64,000 nt of DNA from Paraprevotella clara YIT 11840 (GTDB lineage: Bacteria > Bacteroidota > Bacteroidia > Bacteroidales > Bacteroidaceae), in NCBI RefSeq assembly GCF_000233955.1, contig NZ_JH376579.1, forward strand, positions 62,001 to 126,000, in the 5' to 3' direction. The stretch's first letter is position 1; each line of letters begins with the position of its first letter. The translations under genes and the position numbers were made by a program. The notes below the pieces were generated by a model that saw only the letters and a list, made by a program, of their open reading frames with translations, had not been told where the DNA came from and did not search any database. This document shows positions 42,004 through 50,502 of the stretch, in pieces.

Positions 42004-44805
42004 TTACAGCTTGGCCTTGACCTCCACCTCTTGATAGGTTTCAATCATGTCGCCTTCGCGCAAATCGTTGTAGTTCACCAGACTGATACCGCACTCGAAG
42101 TTCGTACCCACCTCTTTCACATCATCCTTGAAACGTTTCAGGGCATTGATTTGTCCGGTGTGTACCACGATACCATCGCGAATCACACGAGCCTTGTTGC
42201 TACGCTGCACTTTGCCGTCGACCACGTATGCACCGGCTACCGTACCCACCTTGCTGATATGGTAAACCATGCGCACTTCGATAGTAGCCGTCACTTCTTC
42301 CTTCACTTCGGGAGCCAACATGCCTTCCATGGCAGACTTCACCTCCTCTATCGCGTCATAAATGATAGAATAAAGGCGAATGTCGACACCTTGCTGTTCG
42401 GCCATTTTGCGAGCCGAAGCCGAAGGACGTACCTGGAAACCGATAATAATGGCCTCTGAAGCCGCAGCCAGAGCCACGTCGCTCTCGGAAATTTGTCCCA
42501 CGCCTTTGTGAATCACATTCACGGCTATCTTTTCCGTAGACAACTTGATCAAAGAATCGCTCAAGGCTTCGATGGAACCGTCCACGTCTCCCTTCACGAT
42601 GACGTTCAACTCTTGGAAACCACCCAAAGCGATACGGCGGCCCACCTCGTCGAGGGTCAGAATCTTCTGCGTACGCAGACCTTGCTCACGCTGCAACTGC
42701 TCGCGCTTGTTCGTGATTTCGCGGGCCTCTTGTTCCGTATCCATCACATGGAACGTATCACCGGCTGTCGGTGCACCGTTCAGGCCCAGAATCGTAGCTG
42801 CCTGAGCCGGGCCGATTTCTTTCACACGCTGGTTACGCTCATTGAACATGGCCTTCACACGACCGTAGTTCGTACCGGCCAACACGATGTCGCCTACATG
42901 CAACGTTCCGTTCGACACCAATACCGTAGCCACGTAACCGCGTCCCTTATCCAAAGAAGACTCGATGATGGAACCGGTTGCCTTACGGTTCGGATTGGCT
43001 TTCAAGTCGAGCATCTCGGCCTCAAGCAATACCTTCTCCAGCAACTCTTCCACACCGATGCCTTTCTTGGCAGATATGTCCTGGCTTTGGTATTTGCCGC
43101 CCCAGTCTTCCACCAGGAAATTCATGGCCGCCAATCCTTCTTTGATCTTATCGGGATTGGCTGCCGGCTTATCCACCTTGTTGATGGCAAACACGATAGG
43201 CACGCCCGCCGCCATGGCATGATTGATAGCCTCCTTCGTCTGCGGCATGATGTCGTCGTCCGCCGCAATAATGATAATGGCAATATCCGTCACTTGTGCG
43301 CCACGGGCACGCATGGCCGTAAACGCCTCGTGCCCCGGAGTATCCAAGAAGGTGATATGGCGCCCGCTTTCCAGCGTCACGTTATAGGCACCGATATGTT
43401 GCGTGATACCTCCGGCTTCTCCGGCAATCACGTTCGTCTTGCGTATATAATCGAGCAAAGAGGTCTTACCATGGTCGACATGCCCCATGACGGTCACAAT
43501 CGGCGCGCGCGGTACCAAATCTTCCTCATCGTCTTCCTCCTCATTCACCGCTTCGGAAACTTCCGCACTGACATACTCCGTCTTGAAACCGAACTCTTCG
43601 GCCACCAGATTGATGGTCTCGGCATCCAGGCGTTGGTTGATAGAGACCATGATGCCGATACTCATACACGTACTGATAACCTGAGTGACCGGCACATCCA
43701 TCATCACGGCCAATTCGTTCGCGGTAACGAATTCGGTAAGTTTCAACACCTTGCTTTCTGCTGCCTGTTCTTCGAGCTGCTCTTCCATGGAGGCACGGGC
43801 ATTCTCCCGTTTTTCCTTACGATATTTGGCGCCCTTTCCGGCTTTGCTCTTGTTCGTCAGACGGGCCAACGTCTCTTTTACCTGCTTAGCTACGTCCTCG
43901 TCAGAAACCTCTGCCTTGATGACTGGCTGCTGGCGGTTCTTGTTCTTATTATGTTTACCGCCACCCTGCTGGTTGGCCCCGGGAGCATTATCCCGTTTCT
44001 TCCCATTCTGCTGGCCCGCTACGGCATTCACATCCACACGTTCCTTGCCGATACGGACACGTTTCTTCTTGCCTTCGGACGCATTCTGCCCCGTTCCGCC
44101 CTGGCGCGAACGGTCTCCGCCTGCCTGGCGGTTCTTTTCTTCGCGCTCCTTGCGTTTCTCTTCCTTCGTCTTTTTCTTAGGACGGGTAGACTGGTTCAAA
44201 GCCGCCAAATCTATATGTCCCTTCACCTTGAGCTGGGGAGCAGCCTGCGCCGTATGGTTCAGACGGAACACACCGTCCGTTTCCGTACCGATGGCTTTGC
44301 TCTTCTCCTGCAGGCGTACCTCCTTCTGGCTCACGGGGGTCTCCGTCTCTGCCTGAGGCTTCTCCTCCTGTTTCGGAGCCGGTTCCGCTACGGGAGCCTC
44401 CGCCTTCACCTCAGCCGGACGGGCGGGAGCCGGAGTCTCCTTTTTCTCCGGAGCCGCAACCGGACCCCGCGCCCTCAGATTATCCAAGTCGATGCGTCCT
44501 ACGACTTTCGGCCCCTTTCCGAGTTTGGCCTCGGTCGCGGTCTTGATCTCCACCGGCTTCTCTTCGGGAAGCGCGATGGTCGCTTTCTTTTCTTTGTGTT
44601 GCCGCTTACGGCTGATGACAGCAGCATCGTCCCTCAATCCCTTGTCCTTCTTGAACTCGGCCACCAACATCTGATACTGTTCGTCAGAGATTTTGGTGTT
44701 GGGATTGGCTTCCACGTCGCTGAAACCCTTTTTCTGCAGGAACTCGACGGCTGTCTGCAGCCCTACATTACATTCTTTGGTTACTTTATTTAGTCTTATA
44801 CTCAT
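42004..44805 (-). CDS. infB: Translation initiation factor IF-2
   Basis: GTPase that brings initiator tRNA to the 30S subunit and promotes subunit joining. The 933 residues begin with the helical IF2_N domain, then about 350 residues of low-complexity Lys/Glu/Ala/Pro-rich sequence, the GTPase domain with GHVDHGKTS near 440, DTPGHEAF near 486 and NKVDKP near 542, and the C-terminal fMet-tRNA-binding barrels. The opposite strand stays open over most of this gene because of its codon bias. It lies 7 bases behind nusA. Confidence 0.98.
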   Translation of the reverse strand: MSIRLNKVTKECNVGLQTAVEFLQKKGFSDVEANPNTKISDEQYQMLVAEFKKDKGLRDDAAVISRKRQHKEKKATIALPEEKPVEIKTATEAKLGKGPKVVGRIDLDNLRARGPVAAPEKKETPAPARPAEVKAEAPVAEPAPKQEEKPQAETETPVSQKEVRLQEKSKAIGTETDGVFRLNHTAQAAPQLKVKGHIDLAALNQSTRPKKKTKEEKRKEREEKNRQAGGDRSRQGGTGQNASEGKKKRVRIGKERVDVNAVAGQQNGKKRDNAPGANQQGGGKHNKNKNRQQPVIKAEVSDEDVAKQVKETLARLTNKSKAGKGAKYRKEKRENARASMEEQLEEQAAESKVLKLTEFVTANELAVMMDVPVTQVISTCMSIGIMVSINQRLDAETINLVAEEFGFKTEYVSAEVSEAVNEEEDDEEDLVPRAPIVTVMGHVDHGKTSLLDYIRKTNVIAGEAGGITQHIGAYNVTLESGRHITFLDTPGHEAFTAMRARGAQVTDIAIIIIAADDDIMPQTKEAINHAMAAGVPIVFAINKVDKPAANPDKIKEGLAAMNFLVEDWGGKYQSQDISAKKGIGVEELLEKVLLEAEMLDLKANPNRKATGSIIESSLDKGRGYVATVLVSNGTLHVGDIVLAGTNYGRVKAMFNERNQRVKEIGPAQAATILGLNGAPTAGDTFHVMDTEQEAREITNKREQLQREQGLRTQKILTLDEVGRRIALGGFQELNVIVKGDVDGSIEALSDSLIKLSTEKIAVNVIHKGVGQISESDVALAAASEAIIIGFQVRPSASARKMAEQQGVDIRLYSIIYDAIEEVKSAMEGMLAPEVKEEVTATIEVRMVYHISKVGTVAGAYVVDGKVQRSNKARVIRDGIVVHTGQINALKRFKDDVKEVGTNFECGISLVNYNDLREGDMIETYQEVEVKAKL

Positions 44806-44812
44806 ACGTTAC

Positions 44813-46075
44813 TTATTCTTCCTCAAATTCTTCTCCTAAGATTCTCAATACCTCGTCCACGGTCTCTTCCTCCAGATCGGCACGGGATACCAACATTTCA
44901 CGCGGCGCATTCAATACGTCTTTTGCCGTTTCCATACCGATACTTTTCAGCGCGTCTATAATCCACTGGTCGATGTCGCCCACGAACTCGTCCAGATAGA
45001 TGTCGTCACCTTCTCCTTCGGCTCCCTCTATTTCACGGAACACGTCTATGGTATATTCCGTCAGCATACTGGCCAGTTTGATGTTCAATCCGCTCTTTCC
45101 GATGGCCAGCGAAACCTGGTCGGGATTCAGGTAGACTTCCGCCTTGTGCTCCTCTTCGTGGATACGCACGCTGTTCACCGCGGCCGGGCTCAACGCACGG
45201 GTAATGAACAGCGAGATGTTCTGCGTGTAGTTGATCACGTCGATGTTCTCACCGCGCAACTCACGCACGATGCCGTGCACACGGCTTCCCTTCACGCCCA
45301 CGCAGGCTCCCACCGGGTCGATGCGGTCGTCATAGCTCTCCACGGCTATCTTGGCACGTTCTCCCGGCATGCGTGCAATCTTGCGTACCGTGATCAGGCC
45401 GTCATGTATTTCCGGCACCTCGGCTTCCAGCAAACGTTGCAGGAAGACGGGAGAGGTACGGCTCAGGATAATCTTGGGATTGTTGTTCGTATTGTCCACG
45501 CGGGCCACCACGGCACGCACGGCCTCGCCCTTGCGGTAAAAGTCGGAAGGTATCTGTTCCGTCTTGGGCAATATCAGTTCGTTGCCCTCGTCGTCCACGC
45601 AAAGCATCTCTTTTTTCCATATCTGATATACCTCCGCGCTCACGATCTCGCCCACACGGTCCTTATACTTATTATATAAGCTGTCGTGCTCCAGCTCCAG
45701 AATCTTGCTGGCCAGCGTCTGGCGCAGGGTCAGGATGGCGCGGCGGCCGAACTTGGCAAAGTCCACATTCTCGCTCACCTCTTCGCCCACTTCATAATCC
45801 TCGTCAATCCGGCGTGCTTCCGTAAGGGAAATCTCCCGGTTATCATCCTTCACCTCCCCGTCGGCCACGACCGTACGATTGCGGTAAATTTCAAAATCGC
45901 CCTTGTCCGGATTCACGATCACGTCGTAGTTGTCGTCCGAGCCGAAGAGCTTGGCGATGACGCTACGGAAACTCTCCTCCAACACGCTCACCAACGTGGC
46001 GCGGTCGATGTTCTTCGTCTCTTTAAACTCTGCAAATGTATCAATCAAACTGATGGTTTCTGCTTTCTTTGCCAT
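44813..46075 (-). CDS. nusA: Transcription termination/antitermination protein NusA
   Basis: RNA polymerase-binding factor affecting pausing, termination and antitermination. The 420 residues show the N-terminal polymerase-binding domain (IDTFAEFKETKNIDRATLVSVLEES), the S1 part near 135-200, KH1 with DPVGACVGVKGSRVHGIVREL near 255 and KH2 with SLAIGKSGLNIKLAS near 325. It ends in a single acidic helix-hairpin-helix region, as in other Bacteroidota. Four bases separate it from rimP. Confidence 0.97.
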   Translation of the reverse strand: MAKKAETISLIDTFAEFKETKNIDRATLVSVLEESFRSVIAKLFGSDDNYDVIVNPDKGDFEIYRNRTVVADGEVKDDNREISLTEARRIDEDYEVGEEVSENVDFAKFGRRAILTLRQTLASKILELEHDSLYNKYKDRVGEIVSAEVYQIWKKEMLCVDDEGNELILPKTEQIPSDFYRKGEAVRAVVARVDNTNNNPKIILSRTSPVFLQRLLEAEVPEIHDGLITVRKIARMPGERAKIAVESYDDRIDPVGACVGVKGSRVHGIVRELRGENIDVINYTQNISLFITRALSPAAVNSVRIHEEEHKAEVYLNPDQVSLAIGKSGLNIKLASMLTEYTIDVFREIEGAEGEGDDIYLDEFVGDIDQWIIDALKSIGMETAKDVLNAPREMLVSRADLEEETVDEVLRILGEEFEEE

Positions 46076-46079
46076 GATT

Positions 46080-46547
46080 CTATTTAAAACTTATTGAATA
46101 CTTCGTGTACTTTACTTCCGTATACCGTAGTGTAACCGCTTCGTCCACCAGGCGGGGACGCTTCTCCCCCTCCAGCTTCTTCTTGACCTTCATCGTCACC
46201 TCGAAATCCTCCGGGCCGGCGGCCGTCAACACCCCGTGGAGCTTGCGCCCGTCGGCTGTGAGCACGTCCACCTCGCTCCCCACATGGTTCACGTATTGCT
46301 GCAGGACCTTGAACGGCTGTCCGATACCGGCACTGCCCACTTCAAGTTCATAGTCCTCTTCCTCACGGCTCAGGCGGCTCTCGATGAAACGGCTCAGCTC
46401 CACGCAGTCTTCTATCCATACCCCTTCGGCGTGGTCTATCTCCACCACGATACGGTCGTCCGCGCTCACGCTCACGTCCACCAGAAAGTAATCCCGGCCC
46501 TCCAGCCATTCTTCCACTAACCCTTTTACAATGCTCTTTTCTATCAT
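46080..46547 (-). CDS. rimP: Ribosome maturation factor RimP
   Basis: Cytoplasmic assembly factor for the 30S subunit. The 155 residues contain the N-terminal alpha-beta domain with IVVEIDHAEGVWIEDCVELSRFIE near 30-52 and YELEVGSAGIGQPFK near 64-78, then the C-terminal SH3-like barrel (LHGVLTAAGPEDFEVTMK). It is first of the rimP-nusA-infB run, a canonical order, and is preceded by a promoter and a hairpin leader. Confidence 0.95.
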   Translation of the reverse strand: MIEKSIVKGLVEEWLEGRDYFLVDVSVSADDRIVVEIDHAEGVWIEDCVELSRFIESRLSREEEDYELEVGSAGIGQPFKVLQQYVNHVGSEVDVLTADGRKLHGVLTAAGPEDFEVTMKVKKKLEGEKRPRLVDEAVTLRYTEVKYTKYSISFK

Positions 46548-46568
46548 GCGATTACACTATTAAATGCA

Positions 46569-46598
46569 AAGTGAGGAGCCTTGTCAAGCCCCTCACTT
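46569..46598 (-). promoter_or_regulatory. Leader hairpin ahead of rimP-nusA-infB
   Basis: AAGTGAGG (46569-46576) pairs perfectly with CCTCACTT (46591-46598), extended inward by a few pairs. It starts only about 10 bases after the predicted transcription start and is followed on the minus strand by TTTGCATTT, so it could act as an attenuator of the operon encoding NusA. That role is inference. Confidence 0.5.
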
Positions 46599-46611
46599 CA
46601 TCATACAACTG

Positions 46612-46642
46612 CAAAAGTAGGCAAAAAGCATCAATCCGCCAA
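46612..46642 (-). promoter_or_regulatory. Promoter of the rimP-nusA-infB-cvpA-suf operon
   Basis: On the minus strand TTG (46642-46640) and TACTTTTG (46619-46612) are 20 bases apart, matching the Bacteroidota consensus. The -7 box ends 64 bases before the rimP ATG at 46547. Confidence 0.65.
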
Positions 46643-46683
46643 GCTTTCAAACAGTTATTTTATATCATTTGAGAAAATCCGGT

Positions 46684-47076
46684 TCAAAAGGCTTCCATAG
46701 ACACCGTTTCGTCATGGTTTCGCAACACGACACGCCCGCCTTCCGAAGGCAATTCGAACGAACTGACTGCATCTGCCTCCGGGCGTACCACCATCAATAA
46801 ATTCTCTTCATCGGGTACCGCCACAACGACTTCCAATGAATCTGCGGCCACCCTTCGGCTAAACACCACGCTGTCATTGATTTGAAGCTGCACACTATCG
46901 CCCCGGAAACCTTCATCCAACGATATCCGATACTCCGTCTGCGCCTCTTCCGTTCCATGCGTCCCGTCAGGGAAACACCACATCCAGAAGAACACGACAA
47001 CCGCCAACACGACTATGGCCATAGCCATGATACCGAACATGATGCCCTTGTTGGGATTCGCCCTTTTCTTTTTCAT
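46684..47076 (-). CDS. Single-pass membrane protein, unknown function
   Basis: The 130 residues have a basic start (MKKKRANPNKG), one membrane helix at about 13-33 (MFGIMAMAIVVLAVVVFFWMW) and a soluble beta-rich remainder outside the cytoplasm (QTEYRISLDEGFRGDSVQLQI, VVVAVPDEENLLMVVRP). No family is recognised. The start overlaps the S41 protease stop as ATGA, so it is translationally coupled to that protease and may assist it. Confidence 0.75.
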   Translation of the reverse strand: MKKKRANPNKGIMFGIMAMAIVVLAVVVFFWMWCFPDGTHGTEEAQTEYRISLDEGFRGDSVQLQINDSVVFSRRVAADSLEVVVAVPDEENLLMVVRPEADAVSSFELPSEGGRVVLRNHDETVSMEAF

Positions 47077-48737
47077 TTTTTCACCGGTTTAAGCAAACTT
47101 TCATAGCGTTCCGTATCCGTCAAAATCTCTAAAGCGGTTTTCAAATCCTTATCCGCTTTCAATTGCTGTTGGACCACCCCGCGCCTGAAATAATAACGGG
47201 CTACGATATCACTTTCCAATACCGACTTGATTTCCTCCTTGTTTTTCGGAAGCTCCAAATCGGCAGCCACGCCGCCCTTCATCTTTGCAGCCAATGCCTC
47301 AAACTCCGGCTTGGCTCCCTCATAGCATCCCTCGAAGCGAGCTGTCCGCTCCAGCAATTTCATCATTTCCTCCGTACGACGCTTATAAGTAAAATCACTC
47401 TCCTCCACCATCTTCACAAAATCAGCATAGTCCGCATCCGTCAAGGAAAAATCCCCGGCCGGTGCAATGGTGGCGTGCGTCTGCACATAATGGTTGACGT
47501 AGTCCAGCAACACGTCGGAAGTGGCTATGTCATAAACGATGGACGGAAGACTGTCCGGCGTAATCACCACGTCCGGCTTAATGCCGCCACCGTCGCGAAC
47601 CTCACGGCCACCGGCCGTCTTGAACGCTTTCGTCAGGCTGTCCGGCAAAGTCTTCGCAGAGCCGTCCGGATTCAAATGACGGTAGTCATACGCCTGGATA
47701 CAGCGTCCGCTGGGAATATAATAGCGGCTCGTCGTCACCTTCAGACTTCCGTGATAAGGCACTTCACGAATCATCTGTACCAACCCCTTACCGTAAGTAC
47801 GCTCACCGACTATCACCGCACGGTCCCAATCCTGCCACGCTCCGGAAACGATTTCGGCCGAGGATGCCGTAGAACCGTCCACCAACACAGCCACCGGAAT
47901 ATCCACGTCCAAGGGTTCTTTCTTCGTGTAATGTTCCGAATTGACCGAAGCCAGCTTGCCTTTCGTGTACACGACCTTCTGCCCGCGGGGCACAAAAAGG
48001 TTCGTCACCTCTACGGCCTCGCTCAACGGGCCGCCCGGATTGCCACGCATGTCTATCACCAACGCCTTGGCACCCTGCTCCTTCAAATCGACCACGGCCC
48101 GGCGGACATCGCGCGAACAACCGTCGACAAAACGTTCGAAATAAATATAACCGATACCGTCTGCCACCATTCCGTAATAAGGCACGGGAGGCATCGCGAT
48201 ATTCCGGCGTGTAATCTTGAACGACAAAGGATGTTCCACTCCGGCACGCTTCACGGTCAGTTCAAAAGTCGTACCCGCATCGCCCCGCAAGTTTTCGCTT
48301 ACTTCCTGCGTGCTCTTTCCTTTCATGTCCTTTCCGTCGATGGACAGAATCAAGTCGCCTCCTTTCACTCCGGCTTCTATGGCCGGGCTGTCTTCCTGGG
48401 GTTCAATAACCATCACCCGGTCTTCTTTCTTATAGAACCGGATCACCGCCCCGATTCCGGCATATTTCCCGGTAGTCATCTCTTTCAGCTCATCCATTCC
48501 TTCTTCCGGATAATACACGGTAAAAGGATCCACCTGCCGCAACATGGCATCTATTCCCCACTCTATCACCGTATCGGCCGACAAGGAATCGACGTAGAAC
48601 ATATCCAGTTGCTTATAAATGTCATTAAAGATTTCCAGATTTTTTGAAATCTCGAAGTTATGGTTACTGTCCTTCTGGGCGGACACGGGAATGGCCGACA
48701 TGCAGCACAGCCCCGCAGCTAAGAATATCTTTTTCAT
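47073..48737 (-). CDS. S41 family C-terminal processing protease (Ctp type)
   Basis: Periplasmic serine protease with a PDZ domain, of the tail-specific protease family that trims or degrades envelope proteins. The 554 residues have a signal peptide (1-20, ending SAQ), a PDZ domain at about 85-170 (DSPAIEAGVKGGDLILSIDG), and the S41 core with DMRGNPGGPL near 250, the nucleophilic serine in DGSTASSAEIVSGA near 290 and the general-base lysine in RTYGKGLVQ near 315. The last 150 residues are helical. Only four bases lie between its -7 box and the ATG. Confidence 0.94.
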   Translation of the reverse strand: MKKIFLAAGLCCMSAIPVSAQKDSNHNFEISKNLEIFNDIYKQLDMFYVDSLSADTVIEWGIDAMLRQVDPFTVYYPEEGMDELKEMTTGKYAGIGAVIRFYKKEDRVMVIEPQEDSPAIEAGVKGGDLILSIDGKDMKGKSTQEVSENLRGDAGTTFELTVKRAGVEHPLSFKITRRNIAMPPVPYYGMVADGIGYIYFERFVDGCSRDVRRAVVDLKEQGAKALVIDMRGNPGGPLSEAVEVTNLFVPRGQKVVYTKGKLASVNSEHYTKKEPLDVDIPVAVLVDGSTASSAEIVSGAWQDWDRAVIVGERTYGKGLVQMIREVPYHGSLKVTTSRYYIPSGRCIQAYDYRHLNPDGSAKTLPDSLTKAFKTAGGREVRDGGGIKPDVVITPDSLPSIVYDIATSDVLLDYVNHYVQTHATIAPAGDFSLTDADYADFVKMVEESDFTYKRRTEEMMKLLERTARFEGCYEGAKPEFEALAAKMKGGVAADLELPKNKEEIKSVLESDIVARYYFRRGVVQQQLKADKDLKTALEILTDTERYESLLKPVKK

Positions 48738-48741
48738 ACCG

Positions 48742-48774
48742 CAAATTTAATCATTTCAACCATACGGTGGCAAA
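48742..48774 (-). promoter_or_regulatory. Promoter touching the S41 protease start codon
   Basis: On the minus strand TTTG (48774-48771) and TAAATTTG (48749-48742) are 21 bases apart. Only four bases separate the -7 box from the ATG at 48737, so the transcript would be leaderless or nearly so. Confidence 0.6.
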
Positions 48775-48841
48775 ATATGGAGACAAGTATTCCTTCGGCT
48801 TATGATTTTTTCATTTTAAAGTCATTTTTTTCACCAATAAA

Positions 48842-48872
48842 TTGCATATTTCAAAAATATCCGCTACTTTTG
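48842..48872 (+). promoter_or_regulatory. Promoter of the tRNA-Asn pair
   Basis: TTG (48842-48844) and TACTTTTG (48865-48872) with 20 bases between, 29 bases before the first tRNA. Confidence 0.75.
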
Positions 48873-48901
48873 CATCGCAATTGAGGGGAACGCCCCAAAC
48901 T

Positions 48902-48975
48902 GCTTCAGTAGCTCAGTTGGTTAGAGCACCTGACTGTTAATCAGGGGGTCGTTGGTTCAAGCCCATCCTGAAGCG
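48902..48975 (+). tRNA. tRNA-Asn (anticodon GTT), first copy
   Basis: A 74-base cloverleaf: acceptor GCTTCAG/CTGAAGC, D arm with AGTTGGTTAGAGC, anticodon stem CTGAC... with loop containing GTT, T arm with GTTCAAG, discriminator G. CCA is not encoded. The sequence is identical to the second copy 22 bases downstream, so the pair arose by tandem duplication. Confidence 0.96.
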
Positions 48976-48997
48976 CCCAATCCCCACAATTGCACCT

Positions 48998-49071
48998 GCT
49001 TCAGTAGCTCAGTTGGTTAGAGCACCTGACTGTTAATCAGGGGGTCGTTGGTTCAAGCCCATCCTGAAGCG
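48998..49071 (+). tRNA. tRNA-Asn (anticodon GTT), second copy
   Basis: Identical over all 74 bases to the copy at 48902-48975. It shares the promoter of the first and is followed 8 bases later by a terminator. Confidence 0.96.
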
Positions 49072-49078
49072 CAAAAAG

Positions 49079-49104
49079 AGGAGACTTTATAGTCTCCTTT
49101 TTTG
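49079..49104 (+). terminator. Terminator of the tRNA-Asn pair
   Basis: AGGAGACT (49079-49086) pairs perfectly with AGTCTCCT (49091-49098) around TTAT, followed by TTTTTG. Confidence 0.9.
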
Positions 49105-49725
49105 TTTTTATCCACCACAACAGTATGACAAAACGTCAAATCATCCCCTACAAGAATCCCTTATTTATTCCTCAAACCGGAAGCACAAGGAAATATGCGA
49201 TTCTCGCTAATTGGAGAATGAACAATCTGTCAACCGTCCAAGACTTCTGCCTTTCACAAAACACAACGAAAGGGCACGGCATCCGCAGATACAAAAGAGG
49301 GAATGTAAGCATAAAACAAGATTCACAGGACAATCTGCCAATCCTTTTTAGGCCAATGAAACGACCCAAATAGAGTAAAAACGAGCCTCGGAAGCGCATC
49401 GCCACACCGTTTTCAGGAACATTTTCAACCCACGAGAGGAGAGTGTCCGGACGACGTGCGGACAAAAAAAATGTTTTCTGCTCCAAACGAAAAATCATTC
49501 GGCTGAGATTGAAACGCCATTTGGCTTAAGGAAAGTAAAAAAACGACCGACTGCTCCACAAAGGGTTAAAAAGAATAAAACAAAAACGACTTCCGCCACG
49601 CTATTTGCTTTCCGCTTCAGACATTCGGTTTGACAGTTTGTAAACTGGAAATCCCAATAACGGCAAAAATTAGGGGGCAGCCCCCGAAACCGGAAACCAC
49701 CCCCACATCCCACGCCGAACCGGGA
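49105..49725. other. 621-base spacer without a convincing gene
   Basis: Short frames on both strands overlap each other and show no domain, start signal or protein-like composition. The only structure I see is repeat array D (49475-49540). The spacer lies between the tRNA-Asn terminator and the 3' end of the convergent lipoprotein gene, so it needs no promoter for a known gene. Confidence 0.6.
49475..49540. repeat. Array D of the 22-base-period intergenic repeat (3 units)
   Basis: Units 49475-49496, 49497-49518 and 49519-49540. The first carries TGCTCCAA-ACGA and ends AAAATC; the second starts ATTC, carries GGCTGAGA-TTGA and ends ACGCC; the third (ATTTGGCTTAAG...) is diverged. The ATTCGGCTGA start is shared with array E. 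Confidence 0.65.
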
Positions 49726-50337
49726 TCAGCGGATAACCTCGCCTTGAGGTATCCGGTGTTTAGGTCGTAAATCTTCCACCCGCAAGCCGGACTCACGCTT
49801 TTCCGATCCATCGAAATTAAAGCGCAACGCACTGGAGGGTATGAAAAAGTCCACAGTCTTCACTTTCTTAGGAAGCGGCGGGAAAACCATAACGAAACGG
49901 ACGAACCTGTCCTGACAGTCCTTTATCCAAAAACATGTGTCCGTAGGATAATACTCCACTTCGCGCAACATGTAACGGTCACCTGTCTTGTTGTCTATAA
50001 TGGCACACCTTGAATTGACATGGAAAAACCACCAACTCTCAGGGCAACGGTACGTAGCCGTGACATAAGTCGCTTCCTTCGCACGGTAAAGTTCATAATA
50101 CCACCGATCGAAAAGCATCAACCCTTCCGGTGATTTCACTGTATAAGGGTCTTTGTAGACAGGAAACGTATGTTCGTTGTCCATCCTGTAATGGGGAGAA
50201 GCCTTGCGTTCCTGGGACAACGCAGCACGGTTCTCCGGACGTACATCATACGCTCCTCGCCGACTTGCGGCACATGAACTCAGCCCTAACACAGCCACCC
50301 ATATTCCTAAAAGACTTTGTACACTATTCACCTTCAT
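49726..50337 (-). CDS. Lipoprotein, unknown function
   Basis: The ATG at 50337 gives 203 residues opening with a signal peptide and lipobox LGLSSC (Cys22); an upstream in-frame start lacks this arrangement. The mature part is rich in aromatic residues (MLFDRWYYELYRAKEATYVTA, ESWWFFHVNSRCAIIDNKTG, FVRFVMVFPPLPKKVKTVDFF) and looks like one beta-sandwich. I do not recognise the family. It is convergent with the tRNA-Asn pair across a long spacer and separated from pnp by a terminator. Confidence 0.72.
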   Translation of the reverse strand: MKVNSVQSLLGIWVAVLGLSSCAASRRGAYDVRPENRAALSQERKASPHYRMDNEHTFPVYKDPYTVKSPEGLMLFDRWYYELYRAKEATYVTATYRCPESWWFFHVNSRCAIIDNKTGDRYMLREVEYYPTDTCFWIKDCQDRFVRFVMVFPPLPKKVKTVDFFIPSSALRFNFDGSEKRESGLRVEDLRPKHRIPQGEVIR

Positions 50338-50440
50338 GGCATGTCTTTTTGATGTCACCTTGCAAATATGACGCATTTCTTATAAATAACCAAATATTTT
50401 CCCATAAATTTGAAAAGAAATGTATAAGTGGCTACAAACA

Positions 50441-50474
50441 AAAAAAAGCTGTCCGCAGGATAGCAGACAGCCTT
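50441..50474 (-). terminator. Terminator of pnp
   Basis: Read on the minus strand, GGCTGTC and GGACAGC form a stem around a 13-base loop, followed by TTTTTTTTG. Confidence 0.75.
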
Positions 50475-50502
50475 TCGTTATCATTTTCGTTGATGAAACA
50501 AT

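Noticed and set aside
42493-44793. A 766-codon open frame on the + strand opposite infB
   Set aside because: It is antisense to the fully matching infB gene, its product has no recognisable domain and is dominated by Leu/Arg/His as expected from reverse-reading Lys/Glu-rich codons.
47163-48647. A 494-codon open frame on the + strand opposite the S41 protease
   Set aside because: Antisense shadow of a gene with clear motifs on the other strand; low-complexity His/Arg-rich product with no start signal.
49125-49498. Overlapping small frames on both strands after the tRNA-Asn pair
   Set aside because: They overlap each other, show no family features, and no promoter or operon context supports either.
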